A stretch of 64,000 nt of DNA. It comes from Marichromatium gracile (GTDB lineage Bacteria; Pseudomonadota; Gammaproteobacteria; Chromatiales; Chromatiaceae). Below the pieces are notes generated by a model that was not told the origin of the DNA, made no database searches, and was given only the letters and a program-made list of their open reading frames with translations. Every line of letters begins with the position of its first letter. Position 1 is the first letter of the stretch. Position numbers and translations under genes: made by a program. Positions 1 to 11,566 of this stretch are shown here, piece after piece. The DNA lies in assembly GCF_004343155.1 (NCBI RefSeq), contig NZ_SMDC01000003.1, positions 353,896-417,895 on the forward strand, written 5' to 3'.

Positions 1-669
1 CTATGTCGACTCCGAGCAGGTCGAGCGCGAGGGCACCGCCTGTCTCGAGGGGCTCGACGCCATCCTCGTCCCGGGCGGCTTCGGCGAGCGCGGCGTCGAG
101 GGCAAGATCGCCACGGTGCGCTATGCCCGCGAGAACCGCGTGCCCTATCTCGGCATCTGTCTCGGCATGCAGGTGGCGGTGATCGAGTACGCCCGCGATC
201 TGGTCGGTCTCGAGGGCGCGCACAGCACCGAGTTCGATCCCAAGACCCCGCATCCGGTGATCGGCCTGATCACCGAGTGGCGCGACGACCAGGGGCGGGT
301 CGAGACCCGCGACGCCGACGGCGACCTCGGCGGTACCATGCGTCTCGGCGGTCAGAACTGCCGGCTCGAGCCGGGCAGCCTGGCGCGCAGCGTCTACGGC
401 GAGCCGCAGGTGCGCGAGCGTCATCGTCACCGCTACGAGTTCAACAACCGCTACCTCAACCAGATGAAGGACGCGGGGATGCGTTTCTCCGGCTGGTCGC
501 TCGACAACCGGCTGGTCGAGATCGTCGAGATCCCCGACCACCCCTGGTTCATCGCCTGCCAGTTCCACCCCGAGTTCACCTCGACCCCGCGTGACGGCCA
601 CCCGCTGTTCCGTGGCTTCGTCGAGGCGGCGCTCAAGCAGCGCCAGCTCACCGGCGGGCAGGACGACTG

Positions 670-670
<1 letters not shown>
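1..670 (+). CDS. pyrG: CTP synthase, C-terminal part (cut by window edge)
   Basis: CTP synthase makes CTP from UTP with ammonia from glutamine. Only the C-terminal glutamine-amidotransferase domain is inside the window; the reading frame is open from base 2 to the TGA at 668-670. The nucleophile motif LGICLGMQ, with the catalytic Cys, and the later FHPEF motif of the class I triad are both visible. Internal GTG or ATG codons are not the start. The stop overlaps the kdsA start (TGATG), so the two genes are translationally coupled. The order pyrG-kdsA-eno is common in Gammaproteobacteria. Confidence 0.97.
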
Positions 671-2874
<2,204 letters not shown>

Positions 2875-2875
<1 letters not shown>

Positions 2876-2896
2876 GCGACGATCCTGGTCGTCGCT
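2875..2896 (+). terminator. Hairpin after eno
   Basis: An 8-bp perfect inverted repeat (AGCGACGA and TCGTCGCT, loop of 6) begins on the last base of the eno stop codon. There is no T-run after it, so it is at best an attenuator or RNA 3' stabiliser. ftsB begins 38 bases beyond it. Confidence 0.4.
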
Positions 2897-2934
2897 GAGC
2901 CTGCTCCGGGCCACCGTTCTCGAGCACCTCATCC

Positions 2935-3231
2935 ATGCGCCTGCTGATCGCGTTGCTGGTGTTCGTGCTGTTGGCGCTCCACTACCGGCTGTGGGTCGGT
3001 GAGGGGAGTCAGGCCGAACTCGCCGCGCTGCGCCAGGAGATCGCCGCGCAGCGCGGCGAGCTCGAGCGTCTCGGTGCGCGCAACGCCAAGCTGCGCGCCG
3101 AGGTGGTCGATCTCGGCAGCGGGCTCGAGGCGCTCGAGGAGCGTGCCCGCGCCGAGCTCGGCATGATCCGGCCCGGAGAGACCTTCCTGCAGGTGATCGA
3201 ACCTCGCCGCTCCGAGGAGCCCCCGCATTGA
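2935..3231 (+). CDS. ftsB: Cell division protein FtsB
   Basis: Small bitopic membrane protein of the divisome that works with FtsL and FtsQ to activate septal peptidoglycan synthesis. The 98 residues comprise an N-terminal membrane segment (about residues 3-20) and a coiled coil (about 23-75) rich in Glu, Arg and Leu, ending in the ELGMIRPGETF motif typical of the family. It overlaps ispD by 4 bases, the usual gammaproteobacterial arrangement after eno. Confidence 0.93.
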   Translation: MRLLIALLVFVLLALHYRLWVGEGSQAELAALRQEIAAQRGELERLGARNAKLRAEVVDLGSGLEALEERARAELGMIRPGETFLQVIEPRRSEEPPH

Positions 3232-3938
3232 CCGCCACACCCGCCTTCTGGGCGGTGATCCCCGCCGCCGGCGTCGGCCGACGGATGGGGAGCGCCATCC
3301 CCAAGCAATACCTCGAACTCGCCGGCCGACCGGTGATCGAGCACACCCTCGAGTGCTTCATCGACCACCCCGCCATCGCCGGGGTGGTGGTCGCCGTCGA
3401 CCCCGCCGACCCCTATTGGCCGGAGACCCGCTACGCCACCCATCCCCGGGTGATCCGCGCGCCGGGCGGCGCCGAACGCTGCAACTCGGTACTCAACGGG
3501 CTCGAGGCGCTGAGCGCGCACGCCGCCGCCGACGACTGGGCGTTGGTGCACGATGCCGCGCGCCCCTGCCTGCGTCGCTCGGATCTCGACGCCATGCTCG
3601 ACGAGCTGGCCGATGATCCGGTCGGCGGCATCCTCGCGGTGCAGGTGCGCGACACCATGAAGCGTGCCGGGACCGAGGGACGGATCGAGACCACCGTCGA
3701 GCGCAGCGCCCTGTGGCACGCCTTCACCCCGCAGATGTTCCGCCTCGGGACGCTGCGTCAGGCGCTGCGCCAGGCGCTCGCCGAGGGCGCGCTGGTCACC
3801 GACGAGGCCTCGGCGATCGAGCGTCTGGGGCAGGCCCCGCGGCTGCTCGAGGGGCAGTCGGACAACCTCAAGATCACCCGTCCCGAGGATCTGGCGCTCG
3901 CCCGCTTCCATCTGCAGCAGCAGGGTCGCCTCGACTGA
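3228..3938 (+). CDS. ispD: 2-C-methyl-D-erythritol 4-phosphate cytidylyltransferase
   Basis: Third step of the methylerythritol phosphate pathway, transferring CMP to MEP. The 236-residue protein has the nucleotide-binding IPAAGVGRRMGS loop, the conserved Lys in PKQYLEL and the VHDAARPCL motif. Its start overlaps the ftsB stop by 4 bases. The next gene, ispF, is two steps further along the same pathway. Confidence 0.96.
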   Translation: MTATPAFWAVIPAAGVGRRMGSAIPKQYLELAGRPVIEHTLECFIDHPAIAGVVVAVDPADPYWPETRYATHPRVIRAPGGAERCNSVLNGLEALSAHAAADDWALVHDAARPCLRRSDLDAMLDELADDPVGGILAVQVRDTMKRAGTEGRIETTVERSALWHAFTPQMFRLGTLRQALRQALAEGALVTDEASAIERLGQAPRLLEGQSDNLKITRPEDLALARFHLQQQGRLD

Positions 3939-4008
3939 GGCCCGCCGCTGCACCGGGGCGAGGGACGCGTCCCGGTTTCCTTCAATCTGCCTTCGGAGAA
4001 TGCGCTCC

Positions 4009-4479
4009 ATGTTGATTGGTCAGGGTTTCGATGCCCATCGTTTCGCCCCCGGATGCCGACTGGTGCTCGGCGGTGTGGAGATCCCCCACGAGCTGGGACT
4101 GACCGCCCACTCCGACGGCGACGTGCTGATCCACGCGCTGTGCGACGCCCTGCTCGGCGCCGCCGGGCTCGGCGACATCGGCCGTCACTTCCCCGACAAC
4201 GATCAGGCCTATGCCGGGATCGACAGCCGCATCCTGCTGCGTCGGGTGATCGCCAGCCTGCACGAGCGCGGCCTGCGGGTGCACAACGCCGACATGACGC
4301 TGATCGCCCAGCAGCCCAAGCTCGCCCCCTATATCGACACCATGCGCGAGGTGCTCGCCGGGGACCTGCAGTGCGATCCGGCGCGGGTCAACGTCAAGGC
4401 CACCACCATGGAACAGATGGGCTTCACCGGTCGCGGCGAGGGCATCGCCGCCTCGGCCTCGGTGCTGTTGGTCGAATGA
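4009..4479 (+). CDS. ispF: 2-C-methyl-D-erythritol 2,4-cyclodiphosphate synthase
   Basis: Forms MEcPP from CDP-ME 2-phosphate in isoprenoid synthesis. The 156 residues match the family length. The metal ligands in GFDAHRF, the HSDGDVLIHALCDALLGA motif and TTMEQMGFTGRGEGI are present. The ATG at 4009 (MLIGQGFDAH) is preferred over the in-frame ATG at 4000, because the GGAG site at 3994-3998 would be almost in contact with the earlier one. Its stop overlaps the truD start. Confidence 0.96.
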   Translation: MLIGQGFDAHRFAPGCRLVLGGVEIPHELGLTAHSDGDVLIHALCDALLGAAGLGDIGRHFPDNDQAYAGIDSRILLRRVIASLHERGLRVHNADMTLIAQQPKLAPYIDTMREVLAGDLQCDPARVNVKATTMEQMGFTGRGEGIAASASVLLVE

Positions 4480-5537
4480 ACCAGCCGCCGCTGCCCGGGC
4501 ACATCCCCTTCGCGCGGTTGCCGCGCGCCCATGGCGCGCCGCTCGGGCGCGGCCGGCTGCGGGTCGAGCCGGAGGACTTCCAGGTCGAGGAGCGGCTCGC
4601 CTTCGACCCCGACGACGACGGCGAGCACCTGCTGCTGTGGGTGCGCAAGCGCGAGGCCAATACCGAGTGGGCGGCGCGGCGGCTGGCCGCTTGCGCCGGG
4701 GTGGCGGTCTCGGCGGTCGGCTATGCCGGGCTCAAGGACCGTCACGCGGTCACCTGGCAGTGGTTCTCGCTGCCGCGCCCGCGTGCCGGCGAGCCCGACT
4801 GGTCGGTGCTCGCCGCCGACGGCATCGAGGTGCTTGAGGTCCACGCCCATCGGCGCAAGCTGCGTCGCGGCGCGCTGATCGGCAATCGCTTCCGTCTCCT
4901 GGTGCGCGACCTCGCCCCCGCCCCCGAGGCCCTGGCCGAGCGGATCGCGGTGATCGGTGCGCGCGGCGTGCCCAACTATTTCGGCGAGCAGCGCTTCGGG
5001 CGCGATGGCGGCAACCTCGTTCAGGCCCATGCGCTGTTCAGCGGGGCGCCGGTGCCCCGGGTCTCGCGTCATGTCCGCGGTCTGTGGCTGTCGGCGGCGC
5101 GCTCGCAGCTGTTCAACGAGGTGCTCGCCGGACGGGTGGCCGACGCCTGCTGGGATCGGCCGCTCGCCGGGGATCGCATGCAGCTCGACGGCTGTAACTC
5201 GCACTTCGCCGTCGAGGCCGTCGATGAAACGCTGCTGACGCGCTGTGCCCGACTCGACGTACACCCCACCGGCCCGCTGTGGGGCGAGGGTGCGCCGCCG
5301 AGCCGGGACGCGGTGCTGGCACGTGAGCAGGCGGTGGCCGCGGCCTTCCCCGGCTGGCCCGAGGGGCTGGCCGCGGCGGGGCTGGCGCAGGAGCGGCGCG
5401 CGCTGCGTCTGCCGGTGTTCGATCTCGTCGCCGAACAGGTCGACGGCGGCGTGCGCCTTGCCTTCGAGTTGCCCGCCGGGGCCTATGCCACCGCGGTGCT
5501 GCGCGAGCTGCTCGATGACTGGAACGACGCCGCTTAG
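4476..5537 (+). CDS. truD: tRNA pseudouridine(13) synthase TruD
   Basis: Converts U13 of certain tRNAs to pseudouridine. The 353-residue protein carries the catalytic Asp in GYAGLKDRHAVT (about residue 89) and the NYFGEQRFG motif of the TruD family. The ATG overlaps the ispF stop (ATGA). In many Gammaproteobacteria surE follows truD; here the next gene is a convergent signalling gene whose stop overlaps the truD stop by 4 bases (5534-5537), and surE lies about 21 kb away. Confidence 0.96.
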   Translation: MNQPPLPGHIPFARLPRAHGAPLGRGRLRVEPEDFQVEERLAFDPDDDGEHLLLWVRKREANTEWAARRLAACAGVAVSAVGYAGLKDRHAVTWQWFSLPRPRAGEPDWSVLAADGIEVLEVHAHRRKLRRGALIGNRFRLLVRDLAPAPEALAERIAVIGARGVPNYFGEQRFGRDGGNLVQAHALFSGAPVPRVSRHVRGLWLSAARSQLFNEVLAGRVADACWDRPLAGDRMQLDGCNSHFAVEAVDETLLTRCARLDVHPTGPLWGEGAPPSRDAVLAREQAVAAAFPGWPEGLAAAGLAQERRALRLPVFDLVAEQVDGGVRLAFELPAGAYATAVLRELLDDWNDAA

Positions 5538-8500
5538 CGCGGCCCGAAGCGTGCGACGAAGGCCTCCGGGGTGAGCGGCGGCGCGCACAGATAGCCTTGA
5601 TAGGCCTCGCATCCCCGCTCGCGCAGGAACTCCAGCTGCGCCTCGGTCTCGACGCCCTCGGCGACCACGCGCAGTTTCAGGTTGCGCGCCATCGCGATGA
5701 TGGTGGCGGCGATCTCCATGTCGTCGCGCTGTGCCGGGATGTCGCGCACGAAGCTGCGGTCGATCTTGAGTTCGTCGATGGCGAAGCGACGCAGATAGGC
5801 CAGCGACGAGTAGCCGGTGCCGAAGTCGTCGATCGACAGACGGATGCCGAGCGCGCGCAGTGCCTGGAGGCACTGCTCGGTCTCGTCGCCTCCCATCAGC
5901 ATGCTCTCGGTGAGTTCGAGCTTGAGCCGGTGCGCCGGCCAGCCGGTCGCGCTGAGCGCCTGCTCGATGCGACCGACACAGTCGGGCTGCAGCAGCTGGC
6001 GCGCCGAGAGGTTGACCGCGATGGTCTCGAGCACCAGCCCGGCGTCGAGCCAGCGCATCCCCTGACGGCAGGCGGTGTGCAGCACCCAGTCGCCGAGTTG
6101 CAGGATCAGTCCGGTCTCCTCGGCCAGGGGGATGAAGCGCGTCGGCGCGATCAGCCCCTGGTCGGGCGTGTTCCACCGCACCAGTGCCTCGCAGCCGACC
6201 AGCGCGCCGCTGACACAGTCGAGCTGCGGCTGGAAGTGCAGCAGGAACTCCTCGTTTCCCAGTGCATGGTGCAGTCGCGCCTCCAACTCGAGTCGCTCGG
6301 CGGCCTGGGCGCTCAACTCCGGGGTATGGAAGCCATAGCTGCCGCGTCCCTGCGCCTTGACCTGATAGAGCGCGACCTCGGCGTGCTGGATCAGCTCGCT
6401 GGCCGAGCAGCCGTCCTGTGGATAGACCCCGATGCCGATGCTGGCGCCGACATGGACCTCGTGGTTGCCGGGCAGGGTGAGCGGCCGTCGCAACAGCTCG
6501 AGCAGGTCGCGGGCGACGCTCGCCGCCTGGCGCGGCTGGTGCAGCCGTTCGAGCACCAGCAGGAACTCGTCGCCGCCGAGCCGCCCGAGGGTGTCGCCCT
6601 CGCGCAGCCGGGTCGCGAAGCGTTGCGCCAGGCGTTCGAGCAGGTTGTCGCCGGCGGGATGGCCGAGGCTGTTGTTGATGTGCTTGAAGCGGTCGAGATC
6701 GATCAGCAGCACGGCGATGTGGTGACGATGACGCTGCGCGCGCTCGAGGGCGTGGCTGAGTCGTGATTGCAGCAGCAGCCGGTTGGGGAGCCCGGTGAGC
6801 GGGTCGAAGTGCGCCAGGCGTTCGCGTGCCGCCTCCGAGTGCCTGAGCTGGCTGAGATCGGTCATCACCCCGACATACCGCTCGGGGTTGCCGGCGGTGT
6901 CGGTGACCAGGCTGATCGACAGCAGCACGGGGCGCACCTCGCCGCTCTTGGTGCGGTTCCAGATCTCGCCTTGCCAGTGTCCGTGTTCGAGCAGGCTGGC
7001 CCACAGTTGTTGGTAGAAGGCGCGTCCCTGACGCTCGGAGCGCAACAGGCTGGGATTGCGACCGATGACCTCCGCGGCGCTGTAGCCGGTGATCTGGGTA
7101 TAGGCCGGGTTGATCGACAGGATCCGGGGGCTGAGATCGGTGATCACCACGCCCTCGTGGGCGCTCGCCAGGACCGCGGCCGATTGGCGTAGCGCGTTGG
7201 CGGTGCGCGCACGGGTGACCGCCAGCGCGGCGAGCTGGGCGAACTCGGCGATATGCACCTGGGTGGCGGCATCGGGCAGGCCGGGGGTGGAGCGATAGAC
7301 GGCGAGTATGCCCAGCGCCTCGCCGGTGTCGTCGTGAAAGGGGAAGGACCAGCAGGCGCGCAGCCCCGCCGCCTGGGCCTGTTCGAGGCAGCTTCGCCAA
7401 CTGGGGTGCGTGCTGATGTCGGCGACCAGCGTCGGATGGGCGTCGTGGAGTGCCGTGGCGAAAGGCGCCTGCTCCGGGGCGCAGTCGTCGAGTGCTGCGT
7501 TGAACTGGGGGGCGAGCCGCGGCGCGGCACAGGTACGCAGGCGCGTGTCGAGCGGAGCGCGAACCAGTACCGAGACCCGCAGCCGGTGGTCGACCTGCTC
7601 GAGCCGGGTGGCGATCTCGCCGAGCAGCTCGGGCAGGCCGCGCTCGTTGAGCAGGCCATCGAGTACCGTCATGCGGGTCTCGCGGAAGTGTTCGGCGCGT
7701 TTGCTGTCGCTGATATCACGCCAGGCGCCGATCACCTCGGTGCGGGCTTCGTTGTCATGGCGTAGTACGCGCAGCTCATCCTCGATCCAGTGTACGTCTC
7801 CGGCATGATCGAAGAACCGGTACTGGTGCCGCAACTGCCCCAGGGTGACGAGTTGGTCCATCGCGCGACAGGCCTGCTCCCGGTCGTCGGGGTGGAGCTG
7901 GCCACGCCACCAGGCGGGGTGCAAGGCCTGGTGGCGGGTGAAGCCGAGCAGTGCGGTGACGTTGTCGCTGACCCAGGTCGGCTGTATCTGGTGCTGGTCG
8001 ATGCCCAGGGTGTAGAGCACCACCGGACTGGCCTCGAGCATCAGCCCGAGATGGGTCGAGGTCTGGCGCAGTGCGGCACGCTCGCGGGCCAGTTCGGCCT
8101 GGTGGGCGATGCGTTCGAGCGTGGCGGTGAGCTGGTGGAGGTAGCCGGGCTGCTTGAGGACATAGGCGTCGACCCCGAGCTGGAGCGCGCGCGCGACCAC
8201 GCGTTCGCCCCCTTGCCCGGAGACGATCACCACCGGCAGTGCGAAGTCGCGGTCGTCGCGCAGCTGCTTGAGCGCCTCCAGCGCATCCAGACCGGGGAGG
8301 CGGTAGTCGAGCAGCAGCACGTCGAAGATCGAGGTGTCCTCGGTGGTGCTCGGTAGCTGGTCGAGCGCCTCCTCGGCGCTGCCGACCAGGGTGAGGTGGA
8401 TGTGGGGGGCGTGACGGGCGAGGTGGCGGGCGGTGAGGTCGGCGTCGTCGGCGTTGCGCTCGGCATAGAGGACGCGCAGCCTGAGTCCGTGACGCGCCTC

Positions 8501-8878
8501 GGCGTTGCGGAAGCGTCGCAAGGCGCGGGCGAGCCGACCGGGGAGTTCACGGGCCTCGATCTCATCCTTGATCAGGTAGTCGTCGGCGCCGGCCTGGAGC
8601 GCGCCGGCCGCACTGTCGGTATCACCCGCGCCGGTGAGCACGACCACGGCCAGGGGGAGGTGCTGCTCACGGATCCAGTCGAGTAGCTCCAGCCCCGAGC
8701 CATCCGGCAGCCCCAGATCGAGCAGCACCAGCTGGTAGCGCTCCGGGTGGCGCAGTCGCGCCCTGGCCTCGGCGAGCGTTGCCGCATGATCGACGCCGAT
8801 CCGGGGTGCCGAATGGGCCAGCCGCTGGCGTGTCAGCTCGAGGTCGGTGACGTCGTCTTCGACGTAGAGGATGTCCAT
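5534..8878 (-). CDS. Multidomain cyclic-di-GMP protein (REC-REC-PAS-GAF-PAS-GGDEF-EAL)
   Basis: About 1,114 residues. Two receiver domains occupy roughly residues 1-120 (LLDLGLPDGSG, with the phospho-acceptor Asp) and 130-260 (LLLDYRLPGLD). They are followed by a PAS domain (about 285-400), a GAF-like region, a second PAS domain (about 565-690), a GGDEF domain with intact GRLGGDEF, and an EAL domain with GCEALVRW and a DDFGTGYSS loop. Both catalytic motifs look intact, so synthesis, hydrolysis or both are possible. The start MDILYVEDD at 8878 is chosen because the receiver fold begins there; upstream in-frame sequence is not receiver-like. It follows the stand-alone receiver gene by 4 bases, so it is probably the output of the kinase cascade. 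Confidence 0.93.
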   Translation of the reverse strand: MDILYVEDDVTDLELTRQRLAHSAPRIGVDHAATLAEARARLRHPERYQLVLLDLGLPDGSGLELLDWIREQHLPLAVVVLTGAGDTDSAAGALQAGADDYLIKDEIEARELPGRLARALRRFRNAEARHGLRLRVLYAERNADDADLTARHLARHAPHIHLTLVGSAEEALDQLPSTTEDTSIFDVLLLDYRLPGLDALEALKQLRDDRDFALPVVIVSGQGGERVVARALQLGVDAYVLKQPGYLHQLTATLERIAHQAELARERAALRQTSTHLGLMLEASPVVLYTLGIDQHQIQPTWVSDNVTALLGFTRHQALHPAWWRGQLHPDDREQACRAMDQLVTLGQLRHQYRFFDHAGDVHWIEDELRVLRHDNEARTEVIGAWRDISDSKRAEHFRETRMTVLDGLLNERGLPELLGEIATRLEQVDHRLRVSVLVRAPLDTRLRTCAAPRLAPQFNAALDDCAPEQAPFATALHDAHPTLVADISTHPSWRSCLEQAQAAGLRACWSFPFHDDTGEALGILAVYRSTPGLPDAATQVHIAEFAQLAALAVTRARTANALRQSAAVLASAHEGVVITDLSPRILSINPAYTQITGYSAAEVIGRNPSLLRSERQGRAFYQQLWASLLEHGHWQGEIWNRTKSGEVRPVLLSISLVTDTAGNPERYVGVMTDLSQLRHSEAARERLAHFDPLTGLPNRLLLQSRLSHALERAQRHRHHIAVLLIDLDRFKHINNSLGHPAGDNLLERLAQRFATRLREGDTLGRLGGDEFLLVLERLHQPRQAASVARDLLELLRRPLTLPGNHEVHVGASIGIGVYPQDGCSASELIQHAEVALYQVKAQGRGSYGFHTPELSAQAAERLELEARLHHALGNEEFLLHFQPQLDCVSGALVGCEALVRWNTPDQGLIAPTRFIPLAEETGLILQLGDWVLHTACRQGMRWLDAGLVLETIAVNLSARQLLQPDCVGRIEQALSATGWPAHRLKLELTESMLMGGDETEQCLQALRALGIRLSIDDFGTGYSSLAYLRRFAIDELKIDRSFVRDIPAQRDDMEIAATIIAMARNLKLRVVAEGVETEAQLEFLRERGCEAYQGYLCAPPLTPEAFVARFGPR

Positions 8879-8882
8879 GGTC

Positions 8883-9314
8883 CTAGCTTGGGGGCCTGTT
8901 GATGCAGCACCAATAGCGATTGATCTGATGCAGACCTTCGAGAAAGCGCTCGTAGTTGATCGGCTTGACGACATAGGAATTGGCGCCGAGGTCATAGGCG
9001 GCCTGGATGTCGCGTGGCTCGTCCGACGAGGTCAGCACCACCACCGGGATCAGGCGCCCGGGCTCGCTGCGCCGCAGTCGTCTCAGAACCTCGAGCCCGT
9101 CGATCCCCGGCAGCTTGAGGTCGAGCAGGATCAGTTGCGGCGGGGGCTGGGTGCCGCGCTCCCAGTGCTCGACCCTGGCCAGGACCTCCTCGCCGTCGCG
9201 TGCGACGCTGATCCAGTCGGGGTCGATGTGGGGGGTGAGCGCGCGCAGTATGAAGTCGAGATCGACCGGGTCGTCCTCGACCAGCAGCATCGAGCAGTGC
9301 GGTCCGGCACTCAT
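8883..9314 (-). CDS. Single-domain response regulator (Rcp1-like receiver)
   Basis: The 143 residues form one receiver domain: acidic pair in LLVEDDPVD, phosphorylatable Asp in LILLDLKLPGIDG, the T/S position in VVVLTSSDE and Lys in YVVKPINY. The extended alpha4-beta5 region and the lack of an output domain resemble the Rcp1 type that pairs with CHASE or phytochrome kinases. Its ATG overlaps the upstream kinase stop by 4 bases (ATGA). It likely shuttles phosphate from that kinase, possibly to the following GGDEF/EAL protein; the latter is inference. Confidence 0.93.
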   Translation of the reverse strand: MSAGPHCSMLLVEDDPVDLDFILRALTPHIDPDWISVARDGEEVLARVEHWERGTQPPPQLILLDLKLPGIDGLEVLRRLRRSEPGRLIPVVVLTSSDEPRDIQAAYDLGANSYVVKPINYERFLEGLHQINRYWCCINRPPS

Positions 9315-11314
9315 CGTGATAGCTCCAGATAGAAGGTTGCACCATGCCCGGGAGCGCTCTCGGCCCAGACCCGCGCCCCCATGCGTTGGGCGGCCTTGTG
9401 TACGATTCCCAGGCCGACTCCGGTGCCCGGATAGTCCTCGGCGCGGTGCAGGCGCTGGAAGACCTCGAACAGGCGGTCGTGGAAACGCATGTCGAAGCCG
9501 ATACCGTTGTCCGAGATCGCCATCACCACCCGCCTGCCCTGATCCCGGGCGAGGATCCGGATGCGTGGTCGTGGGGTCGCGTCGCGGCTGAACTTGATGG
9601 CGTTGTCGACGAGGTTGCGGAGGATGATCTGCAGTCCGTCGGGGTCGGCCCTGACGGTGAGTTCGGAGACATCGACCTCGAGTTCGATGTCGCGCTCGAC
9701 GATCAGCGCGTGTCGCTCGGCGAGCACCATCTCGATCACCCCGCCGAGTTCGACCCGGCGTCCGGTCAGCACCTGGCGCTCCATCCGCGAGTAGGTCAAC
9801 AGGTCGTCGATCAGCGCGCGCATCTGCTCGACGCCACGGCGGATGTTGGCGATGAAGGTGGCGGCCTCGGGCGAGAGTTCGGCGCCATGCTGTTCAAGGA
9901 GTAGCTGGCTGTAGCCGTCGATGCCGCGCAGCGGCGCCTTGAGGTCGTGGGAGACGGAGTAGGTGAAGGTCTCGAGTTCGCGGTTGAGCGCGGCCAACTC
10001 CTCGGTGCGGGTCGCCACCCGTGACTCGAGCTCGGCGTTGAGCCGCCGGATCTCGTCCTGCTGGCGTTGGCGCTCGGTGATGTTGCGGGCGATGCCGAGG
10101 ACGCCGGTGAGACGCCCGGCGCCATCGTAGACCGGGGTCTTGATGGTCTCGGCAAGCTCTTGGTGACCGTCGCTGGCGAAGGTGATCCACTCGTCGTTGC
10201 GTCTGGCGCGACCGGCGGCGAGTGCGGCCTGATCCTTCTCGCGGAAGAACCTTGCCTGTTCCGGGGCGACGAAATCGGCGTCGGTACGGCCGACGATCTC
10301 GTGCTCGGGGGCACCGAAGAAGGACTCGAAGCGCGGGTTGCAGATCAGATAGACGCCGTGCGGATCCTTCAGCCACACCAGGTCGGGGAGGTTGTCGAGC
10401 AGGGCGCGCAGTTGCGCCTCGCTGTTGGCACGTCGCTGACGGCTATTTAGCAGCAGGTGCAGTAGTCCCCCGGTCACGAGCGCGGTGATGATGCCGCCGA
10501 GTCGAATCAGCCAGCTCGGCCAGGACGAGGAGTGCCAACCCTCGGTGGGAATGGCGGCAAGCTCCCAGGTGACCCCTGGTAGAGCTACCGTCGCGGTCAC
10601 CGGGGCGAGCCGAAAGACCTCGGGATCGCCGAATACCATCCGTGGTGGGGCGATGTGTTCGTGTCGAGCGCGCAGCCCGAGACGTAACTCGGTATTGGCT
10701 GCGGTCAAGCCGCTGACGCGGTAGAGTCGCTCGACATCGATCACCGCTGAAACCACTCCCCAGGTCCCCGGTCCTTGCGCGGTGGCGACGAACACCGGGG
10801 TGCGGGCGATCAGCCCGACGCCCCCCTGGATCAAGGGCAGTGGGCCGTCGACCACGGTCTGGCCGCTCTCGATCGCCTGTAGCGCAGCGAATCGCTGCTG
10901 CGGGTGGTTGCGGTAGTCGAGTCCGAGCGCCGCTTCGTTGCCGTTGAGCGGGTGGATCATCCTCACCACCAGGTCGGGGGCTGCGGCGACATTGCGCAGC
11001 AACTGTTGGTGCTTGGTGAGGTCGGTGACGATCTCGGTGAAGGCGGTCTGGTCGAGATCGGGCTGGGAGGCGATCAGGGCGCTCAGTGCGCGGGTGAGTA
11101 GCAGGTCGCTCTGCAGCATGCCCTCGAGTCGGCCGCGCAGCGCCGAGACGCGATCGACGACGGAGTGACGGAGGAGCTCCTGCCGGTGGGCCGTGGCGAA
11201 GTGATCGAGCAACCCCGTGGTCGCCAGAATCGGCGCCATCACCAACACGACCGCCAGCGGATGTTGCCAGCGGTGGGGTGCGCCGTGGGGGGCAGGGGGG
11301 GGCGGCGACTCCAT
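9311..11314 (-). CDS. Membrane sensor histidine kinase with CHASE-like and PAS domains
   Basis: The 667 residues comprise an N-terminal membrane segment (about 20-37), a periplasmic CHASE-like domain (about 45-270, with LNGNEAALGLDYRNHP), a second membrane segment near 290, a PAS domain beginning LLDNLPDLVWLKD, a coiled coil, a HisKA domain with phospho-His in SVSHDLKAPLRGID and an HATPase domain with NAIKFS, DNGIGFD and GTGVGLG boxes. It is first in a three-gene operon with two receiver proteins. I see no clear ribosome site before the ATG at 11314, so the exact start is uncertain. The signal sensed is unknown. Confidence 0.92.
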   Translation of the reverse strand: MESPPPPAPHGAPHRWQHPLAVVLVMAPILATTGLLDHFATAHRQELLRHSVVDRVSALRGRLEGMLQSDLLLTRALSALIASQPDLDQTAFTEIVTDLTKHQQLLRNVAAAPDLVVRMIHPLNGNEAALGLDYRNHPQQRFAALQAIESGQTVVDGPLPLIQGGVGLIARTPVFVATAQGPGTWGVVSAVIDVERLYRVSGLTAANTELRLGLRARHEHIAPPRMVFGDPEVFRLAPVTATVALPGVTWELAAIPTEGWHSSSWPSWLIRLGGIITALVTGGLLHLLLNSRQRRANSEAQLRALLDNLPDLVWLKDPHGVYLICNPRFESFFGAPEHEIVGRTDADFVAPEQARFFREKDQAALAAGRARRNDEWITFASDGHQELAETIKTPVYDGAGRLTGVLGIARNITERQRQQDEIRRLNAELESRVATRTEELAALNRELETFTYSVSHDLKAPLRGIDGYSQLLLEQHGAELSPEAATFIANIRRGVEQMRALIDDLLTYSRMERQVLTGRRVELGGVIEMVLAERHALIVERDIELEVDVSELTVRADPDGLQIILRNLVDNAIKFSRDATPRPRIRILARDQGRRVVMAISDNGIGFDMRFHDRLFEVFQRLHRAEDYPGTGVGLGIVHKAAQRMGARVWAESAPGHGATFYLELSR

Positions 11315-11566
11315 GAGTCAGGTGTTGTTGATGTGTGCTGGGCCACCAATTGATTTGGCTCGGTGGTGCTGATGAGCCCTGGTTGGTGGTGAGACTCGAA
11401 GATCGTTGCTGAGCTTGGTACGCATGGCTTCCTCGGGACAGGAGTGCTATCGACTAGCATAATCCACACCTTGCACAGGGCGCCGGTGGACTGGCGCGCT
11501 GACGGGGTGATACCGTCGACACTATTTTCATCCATTGCAATCGCTCAACGGGGCTGCCAGCCTCTC

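Noticed and set aside
11315..11566. Cobalamin or NiCo riboswitch before cbiM
   Set aside because: I found no B12-box-like or other recognisable riboswitch core; a covariance-model search would decide.
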